Positions 17,698-26,861 of a stretch of DNA of 46,700 bases are shown piece after piece. This stretch comes from CAZVFX01 sp964626565 (lineage in GTDB: Bacteria; Myxococcota_A; UBA9042; CAIXZC01). Within the stretch, counting starts at the first letter, position 1, and each line of letters opens with the position of its first letter. Location of the stretch: contig CAZVFX010000054.1 in the NCBI GenBank assembly GCA_964626565.1, forward strand, positions 1 through 46,700. The letters run 5' to 3'. The notes under the pieces are model-generated. The model did not search any database. It was not told the origin of the DNA and saw only the letters and a program-made list of their open reading frames with translations. The position numbers and the translations under genes are program-made.

Positions 17698-18654
17698 CTA
17701 GAACCAGCCTTGCTTCCCCTTTAGACCGGTGTAGTGCGGCGACCGTCGCAACTTGTCCAGGGTTTCGGTGAGGGAGAGCTTCGGGGAATACCCCAGCTCC
17801 TCTTTCGCCCGGGAGTCGTCAACGAGGCATGGGTATCTGAGAAAGTCGATCTCCGGCGGCGGAGCCTTGGCGAAGCCGAGGTCCCACGCCCGCTGGGCCA
17901 GTTTGCGCAACACGCTGTAGGGGACCGGCAGCGTAGGTTTGCCAAGATAGGCCAGCAGTGCGCTTAGGGGCACCGCGGTAGGGCCCGCGATGTTGTAGAT
18001 CCCCCGGGTCTTTTCCTGCATCGCCTTGACCAGCGCGTCTACAACTTCGGTTTCGTGGACGATCTGCAGCATGGGGTCAAAGCCCAGGACTGTGGGCACC
18101 CGCTTCAAGGAGAGGTAAAGGGTAGGGCCGTTTCGAACGGTGCCCACAATGTGGCAGGGCCTGAGGATAACCGTTTCGACCTCCGGGGTCTTCCAGAAGA
18201 AGGAAGTGACCATCATGTCCGCAGTAATAAGGCTGCGCATTGCGGAGAAAGTTTCGCCGGCCAGCAACAGTGATTCTTCGGTGAGAAACTGGGGGTTGTC
18301 AGGCCTGGCTCCGTAAACGTTGGCGGTGGACAGGAAGATCACTTTCTTTACCCGGTACCGGGCTGCATACTCCAGCACCCGCTGGGTGCCCACCACATTA
18401 AATCCGTGAAGGTCGGCCTGGGAACGCTTGAAGTCATGCATGATGTTCAAATGAAAGATCACGTCGATGCGGTTGTTCCTGAACACGCTCTCACACCGCT
18501 TGCGCCGGAGGTCATGGGCGAAGACCTTAATGTCTTTTGGTTTCCTGGTGAGGTTACGGCGATCCAGACCCAGAACCTTGTGGTCAAGGTGGAGGCGCTG
18601 CGCCAGGAGCCGGCCCACGGTGCCGGCAATCCCGGTGATCACCACCTTGCTCAT
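17698..18654 (-). CDS. NAD-dependent epimerase/SDR-like protein with altered active site
   Basis: An extended SDR Rossmann fold is clear in 318 residues: GIAGTVGRLLA at the N-terminus, 'DVIFHLN', 'VIFLSTANVYG', 'VILRPCHIVG' and a late 'LGYSPKLSLTETLDKL' segment. The catalytic Tyr-x-x-x-Lys, expected after TEESLLLAGETF, is not found: the segment reads SAMRSLITADMM, so it may bind NAD(P) without normal epimerase/dehydratase chemistry. The start codon (GGGGGTTGAG before it) overlaps the acyltransferase stop (ATGA), so it is likely co-translated; such pairs suggest a lipid-related role. The longer open frame upstream is inside the acyltransferase gene and was rejected. Confidence 0.8.
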   Translation of the reverse strand: MSKVVITGIAGTVGRLLAQRLHLDHKVLGLDRRNLTRKPKDIKVFAHDLRRKRCESVFRNNRIDVIFHLNIMHDFKRSQADLHGFNVVGTQRVLEYAARYRVKKVIFLSTANVYGARPDNPQFLTEESLLLAGETFSAMRSLITADMMVTSFFWKTPEVETVILRPCHIVGTVRNGPTLYLSLKRVPTVLGFDPMLQIVHETEVVDALVKAMQEKTRGIYNIAGPTAVPLSALLAYLGKPTLPVPYSVLRKLAQRAWDLGFAKAPPPEIDFLRYPCLVDDSRAKEELGYSPKLSLTETLDKLRRSPHYTGLKGKQGWF

Positions 18655-19574
18655 CTCAACCCCCCGAGCACCGAGAACGGGAAGGGCCCCCTCTCCTTGA
18701 CTCCCTTGTCGAGCATTCCCTGGATCGCACCCTTCACCTTGTCCACGTGCGCATCGATCACTTCGTCTTCGTCGTTGGGGTCGCCCCGGAACTGCATCGG
18801 CTCGCCGAAGTAGATGCGGATCTTGACCGGATAGGGAACGAGTCCCAGGCCTCCGAGCCACGGAAAGGTGGGGGTAATAGGGAAGGCGGGCGCGCCCAGC
18901 AGTCGAGCCAGAAACTTCCAATTGTGCAGGGCCGGCATCGCCTCCTCTGCGCCGACGACTCCTACCGGGATGATCGGCGTCTTCGTCTCCATCGCCAGGC
19001 GCATGAAGCCGGTGCCGAACTGCTGGAGACGATATCGGTCCCGATATAGCTTGCTGATCCCCCTGACTCCTTCAGGAAAGACCAGGATCGCTTCGTCGTT
19101 TTCGAGGATGCGTCGGCTGTTCTCCGGGTCTCCGAGAATCTGGCCGCACCGCGACATGAAGAGGCTGACAAAGGGTAGGGTGGGAACCCAGCGTTCGACC
19201 ATACTGCGTACGATGCGCGGCGGGTTCCCTTCTATTGCAACCGCAGCCGCGATGAGCGCGCCGTCAAAGGGCAGTTGCCCGCTGTGGTTGGACACGAACA
19301 TCAGGCGAGTCGCCGGCAGGTCTTCGAGCCCCTGGGAGACAACCCGGAAGTACGCGCGGTAGAGAAACCGGACTATGGGTATCACTTTCTTGATGAAGGA
19401 GGGGGACATGCCGAACGGATCGTAGCCGAACTCGTTGAGGTTACGAGCTCCCGATTTGAGGAAATCGTCTTCCCACTGTTTGTCTCCCCAGTCGCGAAAC
19501 CAGTCGCCAGCCTGGGTCATCCAGTCGTCGAGTTGCGGCGAAAGGAGTCCGTCGTCGTCGGAGTATTCGTGCAC
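18651..19574 (-). CDS. Lysophospholipid acyltransferase-family protein
   Basis: The 307-residue protein resembles PlsC/diacylglycerol-acyltransferase-like enzymes: 'RLMFVSNHSGQLPFDG' supplies the catalytic His and Asp, 'LVFPEGVRGISK' the EGxR glycerolipid-binding block, and 'TPIIPVGVVGAEE' the following strand. It likely transfers an acyl group to a lipid or glycerol acceptor at the inner membrane. The N-terminus is hydrophilic (DDDGLLSPQ). The start is a GTG in the overlap TAGTG with the upstream gene, and the end overlaps the SDR gene, so three genes are translationally linked. Confidence 0.85.
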   Translation of the reverse strand: MHEYSDDDGLLSPQLDDWMTQAGDWFRDWGDKQWEDDFLKSGARNLNEFGYDPFGMSPSFIKKVIPIVRFLYRAYFRVVSQGLEDLPATRLMFVSNHSGQLPFDGALIAAAVAIEGNPPRIVRSMVERWVPTLPFVSLFMSRCGQILGDPENSRRILENDEAILVFPEGVRGISKLYRDRYRLQQFGTGFMRLAMETKTPIIPVGVVGAEEAMPALHNWKFLARLLGAPAFPITPTFPWLGGLGLVPYPVKIRIYFGEPMQFRGDPNDEDEVIDAHVDKVKGAIQGMLDKGVKERGPFPFSVLGGLR

Positions 19575-20089
19575 TATCTGGTCTCCAGCACATCCAGGGT
19601 GTCGGCTATAATCGCGAACGCGGCCAGTCCGCCCCGGTCACGGCAGTCCGGGCAGGTCAGACGGAATGCACCTTGTCCGGTGACGACAAGCGCGTTGTGC
19701 TCCTCGGCAGCTCCCGGCCCTGCGGGGATTTCGACAAAGTACAGTTCGTGACCGGCGCCGCTGATGTCTGCCTCGACCTTCGTCTCCGGCTGGAAGATGA
19801 AGCCCATCACCTCCTCCAGCCACCAACTCCCGTCCTTCTTGGCAAGGGGCCAGTAGTGCACCCACACCGTTGTGTCCCCAGCCTCCACCACCACTTCGTA
19901 GATGAATTTGCGGGGATCGGTTACACCCTGCCATTCCTGCTGTCGCACAAGGTGGCCGGGAACGGTCATTGTGAAGGCTGAGGCGCCACGTACCTCGAAG
20001 GTCATGTTAGCCGGCTGCGGAGTCTTACCGGCCGCGCCGACAGAAATCCCCAAAAGCAGCAAAACGGCAGTCCATAACGTCGTCTTCAT
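19574..20089 (-). CDS. Secreted protein of unknown function
   Basis: The 171-residue product has a clear signal peptide (MKTTLWTAVLLLLGISVGAAG). The mature part is beta-rich with a Cys-Pro-Asp-Cys pair near the end (LTCPDCRDRGG), possibly a disulfide or metal site. No family was recognised. It is the first gene of the secreted-acyltransferase-SDR unit. Confidence 0.7.
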   Translation of the reverse strand: MKTTLWTAVLLLLGISVGAAGKTPQPANMTFEVRGASAFTMTVPGHLVRQQEWQGVTDPRKFIYEVVVEAGDTTVWVHYWPLAKKDGSWWLEEVMGFIFQPETKVEADISGAGHELYFVEIPAGPGAAEEHNALVVTGQGAFRLTCPDCRDRGGLAAFAIIADTLDVLETR

Positions 20090-20108
20090 AGCCCTCTCCC
20101 CATGACAG

Positions 20109-20138
20109 ATACTATCCTTTATGTAGGCTATTCGTCAA
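20109..20138 (-). promoter_or_regulatory. Predicted promoter of the secreted-acyltransferase-SDR operon
   Basis: On the minus strand TTGACG, an 18-base spacer and TAGTAT. It is divergent from the small-lipoprotein promoter 17 bases away. Confidence 0.5.
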
Positions 20139-20154
20139 CCACTCACGTTTTTTC

Positions 20155-20184
20155 TTGACTAGGTCCCGTCGCAGGCCTTATACG
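20155..20184 (+). promoter_or_regulatory. Predicted promoter of the small KE-rich lipoprotein
   Basis: TTGACT, 18 bases, TATACG, then about 55 bases of leader before the ATG. Confidence 0.5.
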
Positions 20185-20244
20185 TAAGTAATCAAAGAAC
20201 GCGAATCTAAGTTCGCTGACCTATGTTGAATAGAGGAGGAAGAG

Positions 20245-20640
20245 ATGAAGAAAGTCGGGTTTGTCGTGCTAGTCGTTGTGGCTCTGAGTTTCTCATTAGC
20301 CGGATGCAAGAAGTCGGGTGAGGCCCTTTGGAAGGATGCTTGCGATCACGCGATTGGCGTCATGAAGGGCGAGGCCGGCAAGGCGATTGATGAGGCGCTC
20401 AAGAACGCTCCGGACAAAGCAAAGAAGGAACTGGAGAAGTCCAAGAAGGAACTGGACAAGCAGTTTGAAGGTTTTGGCAAGAAGTGCGTGGAGGACTTCA
20501 AGAAGGGCGATGCCAAATCGGCCGACGAAGCTGCCGCCTGTCTGCTCGAAGCCAAAGACCAGAAGGGCATGGAAGAGTGCATGAAGAAGATGAAGCCCGC
20601 CGAAAAGAAGGCCGAAGAGAAGGAAGAAGAGAAGAAGTAA
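20245..20640 (+). CDS. Small Lys/Glu-rich lipoprotein
   Basis: A 131-residue lipoprotein with lipobox LAGC. The mature chain is helical and highly charged, with four Cys (DAC, KKC, AAC, EEC) spaced along the helices, and ends in a Lys/Glu repeat tail. No catalytic motif is visible. It has its own promoter and a strong GAGGAGGAAGAG ribosome-binding site, so it is probably well expressed; an envelope-structure role is only a guess. Confidence 0.8.
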   Translation: MKKVGFVVLVVVALSFSLAGCKKSGEALWKDACDHAIGVMKGEAGKAIDEALKNAPDKAKKELEKSKKELDKQFEGFGKKCVEDFKKGDAKSADEAAACLLEAKDQKGMEECMKKMKPAEKKAEEKEEEKK

Positions 20641-20658
20641 TAGCCTCAGTCCCCTCCG

Positions 20659-22377
20659 CTATTCTCCGAGCGCTTCGCGCAACGAACTTTCGTCCTTAGC
20701 AACCAGGTTATTACCGGCCACCAGGTAATCCATGTCTGTGCCGTAGAAGCAGAACAAGGCTTCCTTCACGGTGTTGACGATCGGCTCGCCGCGGATGTTG
20801 AAGGAAGTGTTGAGGATGCAATCAACGCCGGTAAGCTTGCCGAATTCCTTGATCACATTGTAGTAGGGGGCGTTTTGCGCCTCGGTAACCGTCTGCACCC
20901 GGGCGCCGCCGTCCACGTGGGTAATGGCGGCCAGATCCTGAAGTCGCTCCGGAAGAGTGTCGTACACCCGCAACATGAAAGGTGACGGCTCTGCGCTATC
21001 GAACAGATCTCCGCACGATTCCTCCAGGCAGGAAGGTGCAAACGGCCGGAAGGGTTCCCGGAATTTGACCCTGGCGTTGAGGATGTCTTTCATTTCCGCC
21101 GGGCGCGGATCAGCTATAATAGACCGGTTGCCCAAGGCCCGGGGTCCGAACTCGGAGCGGCCCTGGTACCAACCCACGATTTTGCCGCGAGAGATGAGGC
21201 GGGCCGCAATCGCTTCCGGCTCGTCGAGAGCTGCCGAAGGAGTACCCGCGGTAGCAACGGCATGGGCCATCTCTTCAGGCGTATTCTCGAATCCCAGATA
21301 ATCGAGGTATTCGCCCGGGTCCCGCGGCTGCCGCTTCAGCGCATGCGCCACGTACTGGGCCGCGCCCAGGCTGCTCCCCTGATCGCCCGATGCAGGGTAG
21401 ATGAAGATCTTCTCGAACCCCGCCTCACGGATGATACGGGTGTTGGCTACGCAGTTGAGGGCGACCCCGCCCGATATACACAGGTTGGGACTGTTGGTCT
21501 TCTTTCGGGCCAGTCTGGCCAGATGCAGCAGGATCTCCTCGGTGACTAGCTGTAACGCCGCCGCAATGTCGTTGTGGCGTTGAGTCAACTTGGACTCCGG
21601 AACCCGTGGCGGGCCCAGGAGGTCGACGAGCTTGTGGGAATAGCGGGTAGTGCGCTCCAGCATGTAGTTGAAATAGGTGAGGTCCAACTCGAAGCCGTCC
21701 TCGGTAAGCCGCACGAGTCCGGCTACCTTTTCGTACAGCGAGTCGTCGCCGTACGAAGCCAGCCCCATCACTTTGCCTTCGCCGCTGTTTGCCCGGAAAC
21801 CAAGATACTGGGTAAACGCTGCATACAGAGAACCGACTGAGTGGGGATAGTCCACCGTCAGAACCCGTTTCAGGTCCAGCCCCTCGCCCTTGCCGATGAG
21901 GGTGCTATTGCGCTCGCCGTATCCGTCAACCGTGAGGATGGCCGCAGAATCGAAGGGGGAGTTGTAGAATGCGTTGGCAGCGTGCGTGAGGTGGTGGTCC
22001 ACATAGTAGATCGGCACCTCCCCGCCTCCCTCAAGGCCCAGAGTCTGCGTCACCATCTCTACCCCGGGTTGCCCCATAAACTGAAGCAGGTGGTTGGGGA
22101 AGTTGTACAGGTACTCGGCGTGATGGCGGAAGGCCCCTGAGTTTCTCGAGAGCATCGGCTCAAGGTGTCGGCCGGGATTCCAGAAGAACGCATATCCGTC
22201 CACCTCGGCCGCGGCAAGGCCCGCACGGTTCAGGCAATAGGATAAGGCCTTTACCGGAAAGGAACTGTCGTGCTTCCGGCGGCTGAACCGCTCCTCTGCA
22301 CTTGCAGCTACCCGGCGACCGCCCGAGACCACTGCGGCGGCTGAATCGTTGGAGAAATTGACACCTGCAATGTTCAT
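20659..22377 (-). CDS. Carbamoyltransferase (NodU/CmcH/TobZ family)
   Basis: The 572-residue length and layout fit the family, which uses carbamoyl phosphate and ATP to carbamoylate sugars or antibiotics. Seen are the Kae1-like N-terminal domain ('EERFSRRKHDSSFP'), metal-ligand region 'YYVDHHLTHAANAF' with 'VDGYGE', the 'CISGGVALNCVANT' block, and the C-terminal 'GRSEFGPRALGNRSI' and 'LNTSFNIRGEPIV' motifs. The family's early HDSSA motif reads NDSAA here. It is the last gene of the envelope operon, 14 bases after a membrane glycosyltransferase, so its acceptor could be a cell-surface glycan. Confidence 0.92.
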   Translation of the reverse strand: MNIAGVNFSNDSAAAVVSGGRRVAASAEERFSRRKHDSSFPVKALSYCLNRAGLAAAEVDGYAFFWNPGRHLEPMLSRNSGAFRHHAEYLYNFPNHLLQFMGQPGVEMVTQTLGLEGGGEVPIYYVDHHLTHAANAFYNSPFDSAAILTVDGYGERNSTLIGKGEGLDLKRVLTVDYPHSVGSLYAAFTQYLGFRANSGEGKVMGLASYGDDSLYEKVAGLVRLTEDGFELDLTYFNYMLERTTRYSHKLVDLLGPPRVPESKLTQRHNDIAAALQLVTEEILLHLARLARKKTNSPNLCISGGVALNCVANTRIIREAGFEKIFIYPASGDQGSSLGAAQYVAHALKRQPRDPGEYLDYLGFENTPEEMAHAVATAGTPSAALDEPEAIAARLISRGKIVGWYQGRSEFGPRALGNRSIIADPRPAEMKDILNARVKFREPFRPFAPSCLEESCGDLFDSAEPSPFMLRVYDTLPERLQDLAAITHVDGGARVQTVTEAQNAPYYNVIKEFGKLTGVDCILNTSFNIRGEPIVNTVKEALFCFYGTDMDYLVAGNNLVAKDESSLREALGE

Positions 22378-22391
22378 TCGAAAACTCCCCG

Positions 22392-24053
22392 CTATAATCG
22401 CTGATATACGGCAACGAAGACCCGGCGCAAGGCCATGGTGCGCTGCAACTTGAAGTCCGCCCCTAATCTCCGGCTGATGTCCTCCAGAAACTCCCGCTTG
22501 CGCTCGAATGCAGCTCTCGTCAACACTACGTTCACTGTGTCGGGCAAGTGCGCAGCCGGCGGAATCTGCGCCGGGCTCATGATGCCGAACGCGGTCCCCT
22601 CGCCAAGGTAGAACTCAAGGCCGGGCCGGTCCCACATGGGCAGCACGAAAGTGGCCAGCTCTCCATAGCTCGCCGACCCCACCTCCACCACCAGCGCAGC
22701 AGTCCCCTTGAAATCCTGCCTTGCCTCAAAAGCGGTGTCGTGTCTCACCACCGAAGGCACAGTCAAACTCAGGACCAGCGCAACAATGGCGAACCGGGTG
22801 ACCGCATTTCTCGCCTTGAGCGCCGAGGCTACCAACAAGCAAGACAAGGGCAGCAAAAATATCACGTTCCTCGCCAGGAACGGACGGCCCGCGGCAAATG
22901 AGAGGCAGATCAGAAGGGCCGAGAGGCAGAACACAAAGGACTCAGGTTCCATCCGGTGCCCGCCACGCAGGAACCGCAAATTGAACACCGCACCGGACAC
23001 AATGAGAGACACACCGCAGAATAGACAAAGGTATCCCAGTGGCAGCTCCTGGAGCAGCAACGGCAAAGTTGCCTCTGTGGCCTCCACATAGGCGACCGAC
23101 AGCATCGGTCCGAACAGAAGCATGGCTAGCACAACGGCTGCCGCGGTTGACTGGCGTCGAGACATGGCTATCGTCTGTTTCTGGAGCGTGCTCGTGACGC
23201 CGGTGTGCGCCCGGCGGGGAAAGTCCGCTACGAGTGTGGCTATGATTGCAGCGCCATACAACCCCGTGCCCAACCAGGCGACTATGCTCGACGGATGGAC
23301 CGGCCCGGGGCCGAAAGCCAGAGCCGTCATGGCAAGCGCGTTGGGCGACTGCAGGTGGGCGAATATCCCTTCCGGCAGGTGAAAGTACTGGACCAGAAGC
23401 AGAGGAAGCCACATACCAAATCCCGCCAGCGCTATCCCCTGGGTAAGGCACCAGCGAACGGTGCGATTGAGCGGGTGCTTCGCGACCGTGAAGAAGTGGA
23501 CATTCACCGCCAGAATCAGGATCGCCGCGTAGTAGTGAGTGAGCACCAGCAGTGCCGCAGTGGCGGTCAGAAGGGTCCAATCCCGCCAGCGATTCTGCCC
23601 TGAAGTAATCCGCTGATATGAATAGAGAAAGAGGGTCGCAAGGAGCGCCAGCAGCGGGTACGCTCTAACCTCGACGCTGTAGTGGATGTGGAAGGTGGAA
23701 AGAGCGAGCAGCAGGAGGGCCATGATCGCGATCCAGCGCCCTTTCCGGCCGGCCCAGACGTAGAGCACTACGAGCGTCAGTCCGGCAAGTAGCAACGACA
23801 GAAAGCGGCACGCAACCTCCGACTCCCCGAAAACCGACGTCCAGAGCGATAGCAATATGTAGTATGCAGGCGGGTGAAGATCCGCGAATCCAACTCTCTG
23901 GATCAGTTTGGAGAATGCCGGACGGGCGGTCTCAATCGAGATGATTTCATCTATCCAGTAGCCCTCGTCGAGCACCAGGGCGCGCACCGCGATGGCAGCC
24001 AGGAAGATCAGGAACGCCGAGCCGATCCACCTGTACTCTTTTATCGCGCGCAA
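22392..24053 (-). CDS. Membrane glycosyltransferase, GT39/ArnT (GT-C) type
   Basis: This 553-residue protein has about ten membrane helices. The first outer loop carries 'LDEGYWIDE' with acidic residues of the catalytic type, followed by 'DLHPPAYYILLSLW' and 'ALSTFHIHYSVEVRAYPLL', all typical of dolichyl/undecaprenyl-phosphate-sugar mannosyltransferase-like enzymes. A short soluble tail follows the last helix. It starts one base before the UPF0316 gene ends and is followed by the carbamoyltransferase. Confidence 0.85.
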   Translation of the reverse strand: MRAIKEYRWIGSAFLIFLAAIAVRALVLDEGYWIDEIISIETARPAFSKLIQRVGFADLHPPAYYILLSLWTSVFGESEVACRFLSLLLAGLTLVVLYVWAGRKGRWIAIMALLLLALSTFHIHYSVEVRAYPLLALLATLFLYSYQRITSGQNRWRDWTLLTATAALLVLTHYYAAILILAVNVHFFTVAKHPLNRTVRWCLTQGIALAGFGMWLPLLLVQYFHLPEGIFAHLQSPNALAMTALAFGPGPVHPSSIVAWLGTGLYGAAIIATLVADFPRRAHTGVTSTLQKQTIAMSRRQSTAAAVVLAMLLFGPMLSVAYVEATEATLPLLLQELPLGYLCLFCGVSLIVSGAVFNLRFLRGGHRMEPESFVFCLSALLICLSFAAGRPFLARNVIFLLPLSCLLVASALKARNAVTRFAIVALVLSLTVPSVVRHDTAFEARQDFKGTAALVVEVGSASYGELATFVLPMWDRPGLEFYLGEGTAFGIMSPAQIPPAAHLPDTVNVVLTRAAFERKREFLEDISRRLGADFKLQRTMALRRVFVAVYQRL

Positions 24054-24590
24054 CTACTTCACTTTACTGTTGTAGATCGGCATGTATCCCCGCCAAATCT
24101 CCCGCGCCTCTTCCACCGCTACGAATGCCTTGGGCGCAAACTTGTTGACCACCGCCACGAACCGTTCCAGGTCCTTTCGGCGCACCACACTGAACAGGAT
24201 GTAGACCTTGCCGTCCCTCCCCTCTCCCACGATCCGGGTTACCCCGAATAACAGCCGCCTCAACTCGCTCACCAGGACGTCGTTGGGACGGTGGGTGATC
24301 ACCTTGACCACCCGATTGCCCAGCGCCAGCTTCGACTCCACCGTGATACCCAGCATGGTGCCGCAGGCAAAACCACCGGAGTAGGCCAGTACATTGACGA
24401 TGTTGTCCAGTTGGCCGACAACTTTGCCAATCGCAATGACGAAGATCGTCACCTCCACGAACCCGATGGCCGCGGCCACGTATCTGCGCCCCTGGAGCGC
24501 GATCATCATCTTGACCGTACCCAGAGTCACGTCGCACATACGCAATCCGAAAATCAGAAGCGCACCGAGAAGTGTGTCCAACCAGTCCAT
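24054..24590 (-). CDS. UPF0316 family membrane protein (DUF5698 + DUF2179)
   Basis: The 178-residue product has three N-terminal membrane helices with 'RMCDVTLGTVKMMIALQGRR' and then a soluble DUF2179-type domain ('VVKVITHRPND', 'GKVYILFSVVRRKDLERF'). The family is widespread but uncharacterised. A GGGGGGAG ribosome-binding site precedes the ATG. It abuts the GT39-type gene. Confidence 0.9.
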   Translation of the reverse strand: MDWLDTLLGALLIFGLRMCDVTLGTVKMMIALQGRRYVAAAIGFVEVTIFVIAIGKVVGQLDNIVNVLAYSGGFACGTMLGITVESKLALGNRVVKVITHRPNDVLVSELRRLLFGVTRIVGEGRDGKVYILFSVVRRKDLERFVAVVNKFAPKAFVAVEEAREIWRGYMPIYNSKVK

Positions 24591-24614
24591 CTCCCCCCGC
24601 CTGGCAAAGCAACC

Positions 24615-26837
24615 TCAATAGCCCACCGATTTCCCTACGTCGTAGTTGAGAGCATCAGGGAAAAGATGCTCCAGCACGGGACCGCGTTCCTCCGGCGCCG
24701 CATAGGTGGCAAGGTACGCTACGACGTGTCCCGCCACCTTCCGACAATAGTTCCTGGCTTCGTTGTATGCAATCTCCTCGATCATGTAGTCGAGGTCGCG
24801 ATCACGGTTCGACTCCAGAAACTGTCGTACCGCAATCGGTCCCGCGTTGTAAGACGCAGCCACCAGGATAAGCTGCCCCCGCATGTCACGGTTCAATGCT
24901 CCCAGGTAGGCGGCGGCCAGCTTGATGTTGAGTTCGGGTGTGAACAGAGCCCTGCGGCTATACGCCACGTTGTTGAGGCGGGCGGTCTTTGACCCGGTGC
25001 CGGGAACCACTTGCATCAGCCCCATGGCGTCAGCCCACGAGGTTACGCCCCGCCGGTAGCGGCTCTCCTGCCGCATGATCGAATAGAGGAAATAGGGCGG
25101 CAGGCCGTTCTTCTTCGCTTCTACCTGAATGAGAACCCGATAGGCCTCCGGGTACTCGAACATCCAGCCCAACCGGTTCTTCTTGTTGGGATAATCTCCC
25201 CGGCGGCGCAGATTCTTGCGACCCCACGCCCGCATCTTGTCCGGTTCTTCCAGCAACGACCAGACGACGAACCGGGCACCGGCCGAGATCTTTCTTGTCA
25301 CCCTGAAGAAGTCTTTCTCCACGGGAGCAAAGAGCTTCCGGGCCATCGCTGTCTCGCCGGCATAAAGCGCGTCGAGCACCGGGGTCATCTCACCCAATAT
25401 GCGCCGGGGCGTGATACCCTCCAAATCGTCCGGCACAGGTCTTGCCGGAGGAGGCATGTCGATGGCAACAACTTCATCCTCAAACTCCCCTCCCAACTCG
25501 CGAATCCGATGCCTCGAGCGACGATCGTAGTAGCTCATTGCGTAGCGCTTGCTCAACTGCTTGAACTCGGCCAGAGCCTTCTTCTTCTTGCCCAGTTTCT
25601 CGTGCGCCCGGGCAATCCAGTAATAGGCTTTTCCAGCAACAATGTTGTTGCCGTACGGGACGAGGTCTTTGAAGCCCTCTATCGCCTGACCCCACTTGCC
25701 GAGCCGATACAGAGACCACGCCCTGAACCAGATCACGTAGGACCTCAGGCTCCCTTTTCGGTACTTGCGCAGGAACGCGTCGAAACCGGGAATCGCCCGA
25801 GCAAGTTCATCGTGGTCGTAGGGTAGCCAACCTGCGTAGTAGCGGCACCGTTCCACAAACTCCCCGTCAGGATACTTGTCGAGGTACTTCCTGAACAACT
25901 CCTGAGCTTCCTCGTAGAGTTCCAGGTTCATCTTGCACCTGGCCATCTGGTAGAGGGAGTAGGCCTTGCGCCCCTTACTGCGTTTGTGCACGTGCCGGTA
26001 GTGCTCAAGCGCGCGGGCGCGGTCGTTGCGAAGCTTGCGGGACAGGATCTCGGCTATGTAGAAATGGGAGTCGAGGTGCAGGGAACGATACGCCTTGTCG
26101 GAAAGGAAATGCTCGAATTCATGCAGCGCCTCTTCGTAGCCCCAGCATTCGAACAGGTTGCGGGCCCGGCGGAAACGTTTCTTCGCCGAAAGCTTCGAGA
26201 CTTCAGCCAGTTTGCTACATGCGGCGGGCAGGGCAGCGCAGGGAAAATCGATGAGGAGTTGCCTGCATTCGTCCTTGGGTTGCTTGCCCAATGCTGCCCT
26301 GGCCCGGGCAGCAATCGCAAGGCGCCGACTCTTCTCCCCCTTGCTGCGGGACACCCGCTTGAGCCAGACCTTGATCTTTTTCTTGTCCCGGGCGCCAAGC
26401 GCAGCCTCCAACCCCTGAAATCCCAGCTCCGGCATGAACACCCGGGCATGGGTGTGTCCCTTCAACTCCTCGAAAAGTGCCTCCGCACTGCCGAACCTGC
26501 CTGCCGTAGCTTCAGCATTTCCAAGATAGCTGGTGGCCAGAGCATAGGAAAACCCCTGGTGGGGTGTCCCCTTCGCCTTACGGAACGCGGTGAGGATGGC
26601 GGCCGCCTCCTTGACCTTTCCCTGCCCTAGCCTGGTGCGCGCTGCCAGCAGCTTAACCGCATTCTTTTGTCGCTGCTCTTTTGCTCTGAGATCCAGCCCT
26701 TCGAGTAGCCCGGCGGCCTCATCAAAGTAGCCAAGACGCACGAGTCCCGAGGCTTGCTGAAGCTGTTGCTCCACCGGCTGCGGTCCGAGCGCGGGGAGGG
26801 ACGCAGAGACTAGTAGGGATATCAGGAAACCGAGCAT
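24615..26837 (-). CDS. Lytic transglycosylase (SLT domain) with long TPR-like region
   Basis: The 740-residue periplasmic enzyme should cleave peptidoglycan with formation of 1,6-anhydro-MurNAc. A signal peptide (MLGFLISLLVSASLPALG) is followed by about 480 residues of helix-turn-helix repeats of TPR/Slt70 superhelix type, rich in 'YY/ALEHYRHVH', 'YQMARCKMNLELYEEAQELF' and 'AKAYYWIARAHEKLGKKKKAL' units. The catalytic domain (about 575-690) has Glu near 589 in 'IMRQESRYR', then 'AMGLMQVVPGT' and 'AASYNAGP'. The ATG was preferred to a TTG two codons upstream. It follows the pseudokinase gene by 24 bases and precedes UPF0316 by 24. Confidence 0.93.
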   Translation of the reverse strand: MLGFLISLLVSASLPALGPQPVEQQLQQASGLVRLGYFDEAAGLLEGLDLRAKEQRQKNAVKLLAARTRLGQGKVKEAAAILTAFRKAKGTPHQGFSYALATSYLGNAEATAGRFGSAEALFEELKGHTHARVFMPELGFQGLEAALGARDKKKIKVWLKRVSRSKGEKSRRLAIAARARAALGKQPKDECRQLLIDFPCAALPAACSKLAEVSKLSAKKRFRRARNLFECWGYEEALHEFEHFLSDKAYRSLHLDSHFYIAEILSRKLRNDRARALEHYRHVHKRSKGRKAYSLYQMARCKMNLELYEEAQELFRKYLDKYPDGEFVERCRYYAGWLPYDHDELARAIPGFDAFLRKYRKGSLRSYVIWFRAWSLYRLGKWGQAIEGFKDLVPYGNNIVAGKAYYWIARAHEKLGKKKKALAEFKQLSKRYAMSYYDRRSRHRIRELGGEFEDEVVAIDMPPPARPVPDDLEGITPRRILGEMTPVLDALYAGETAMARKLFAPVEKDFFRVTRKISAGARFVVWSLLEEPDKMRAWGRKNLRRRGDYPNKKNRLGWMFEYPEAYRVLIQVEAKKNGLPPYFLYSIMRQESRYRRGVTSWADAMGLMQVVPGTGSKTARLNNVAYSRRALFTPELNIKLAAAYLGALNRDMRGQLILVAASYNAGPIAVRQFLESNRDRDLDYMIEEIAYNEARNYCRKVAGHVVAYLATYAAPEERGPVLEHLFPDALNYDVGKSVGY

Positions 26838-26861
26838 GGCCAATCTTTGAAATACCGGGGG

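Noticed and set aside
18655..18921. Longer 5' part of the SDR-like frame
   Set aside because: It lies in the acyltransferase coding region and is Arg/Gly-rich; a Met with a good ribosome-binding site at 18654 starts the Rossmann fold.
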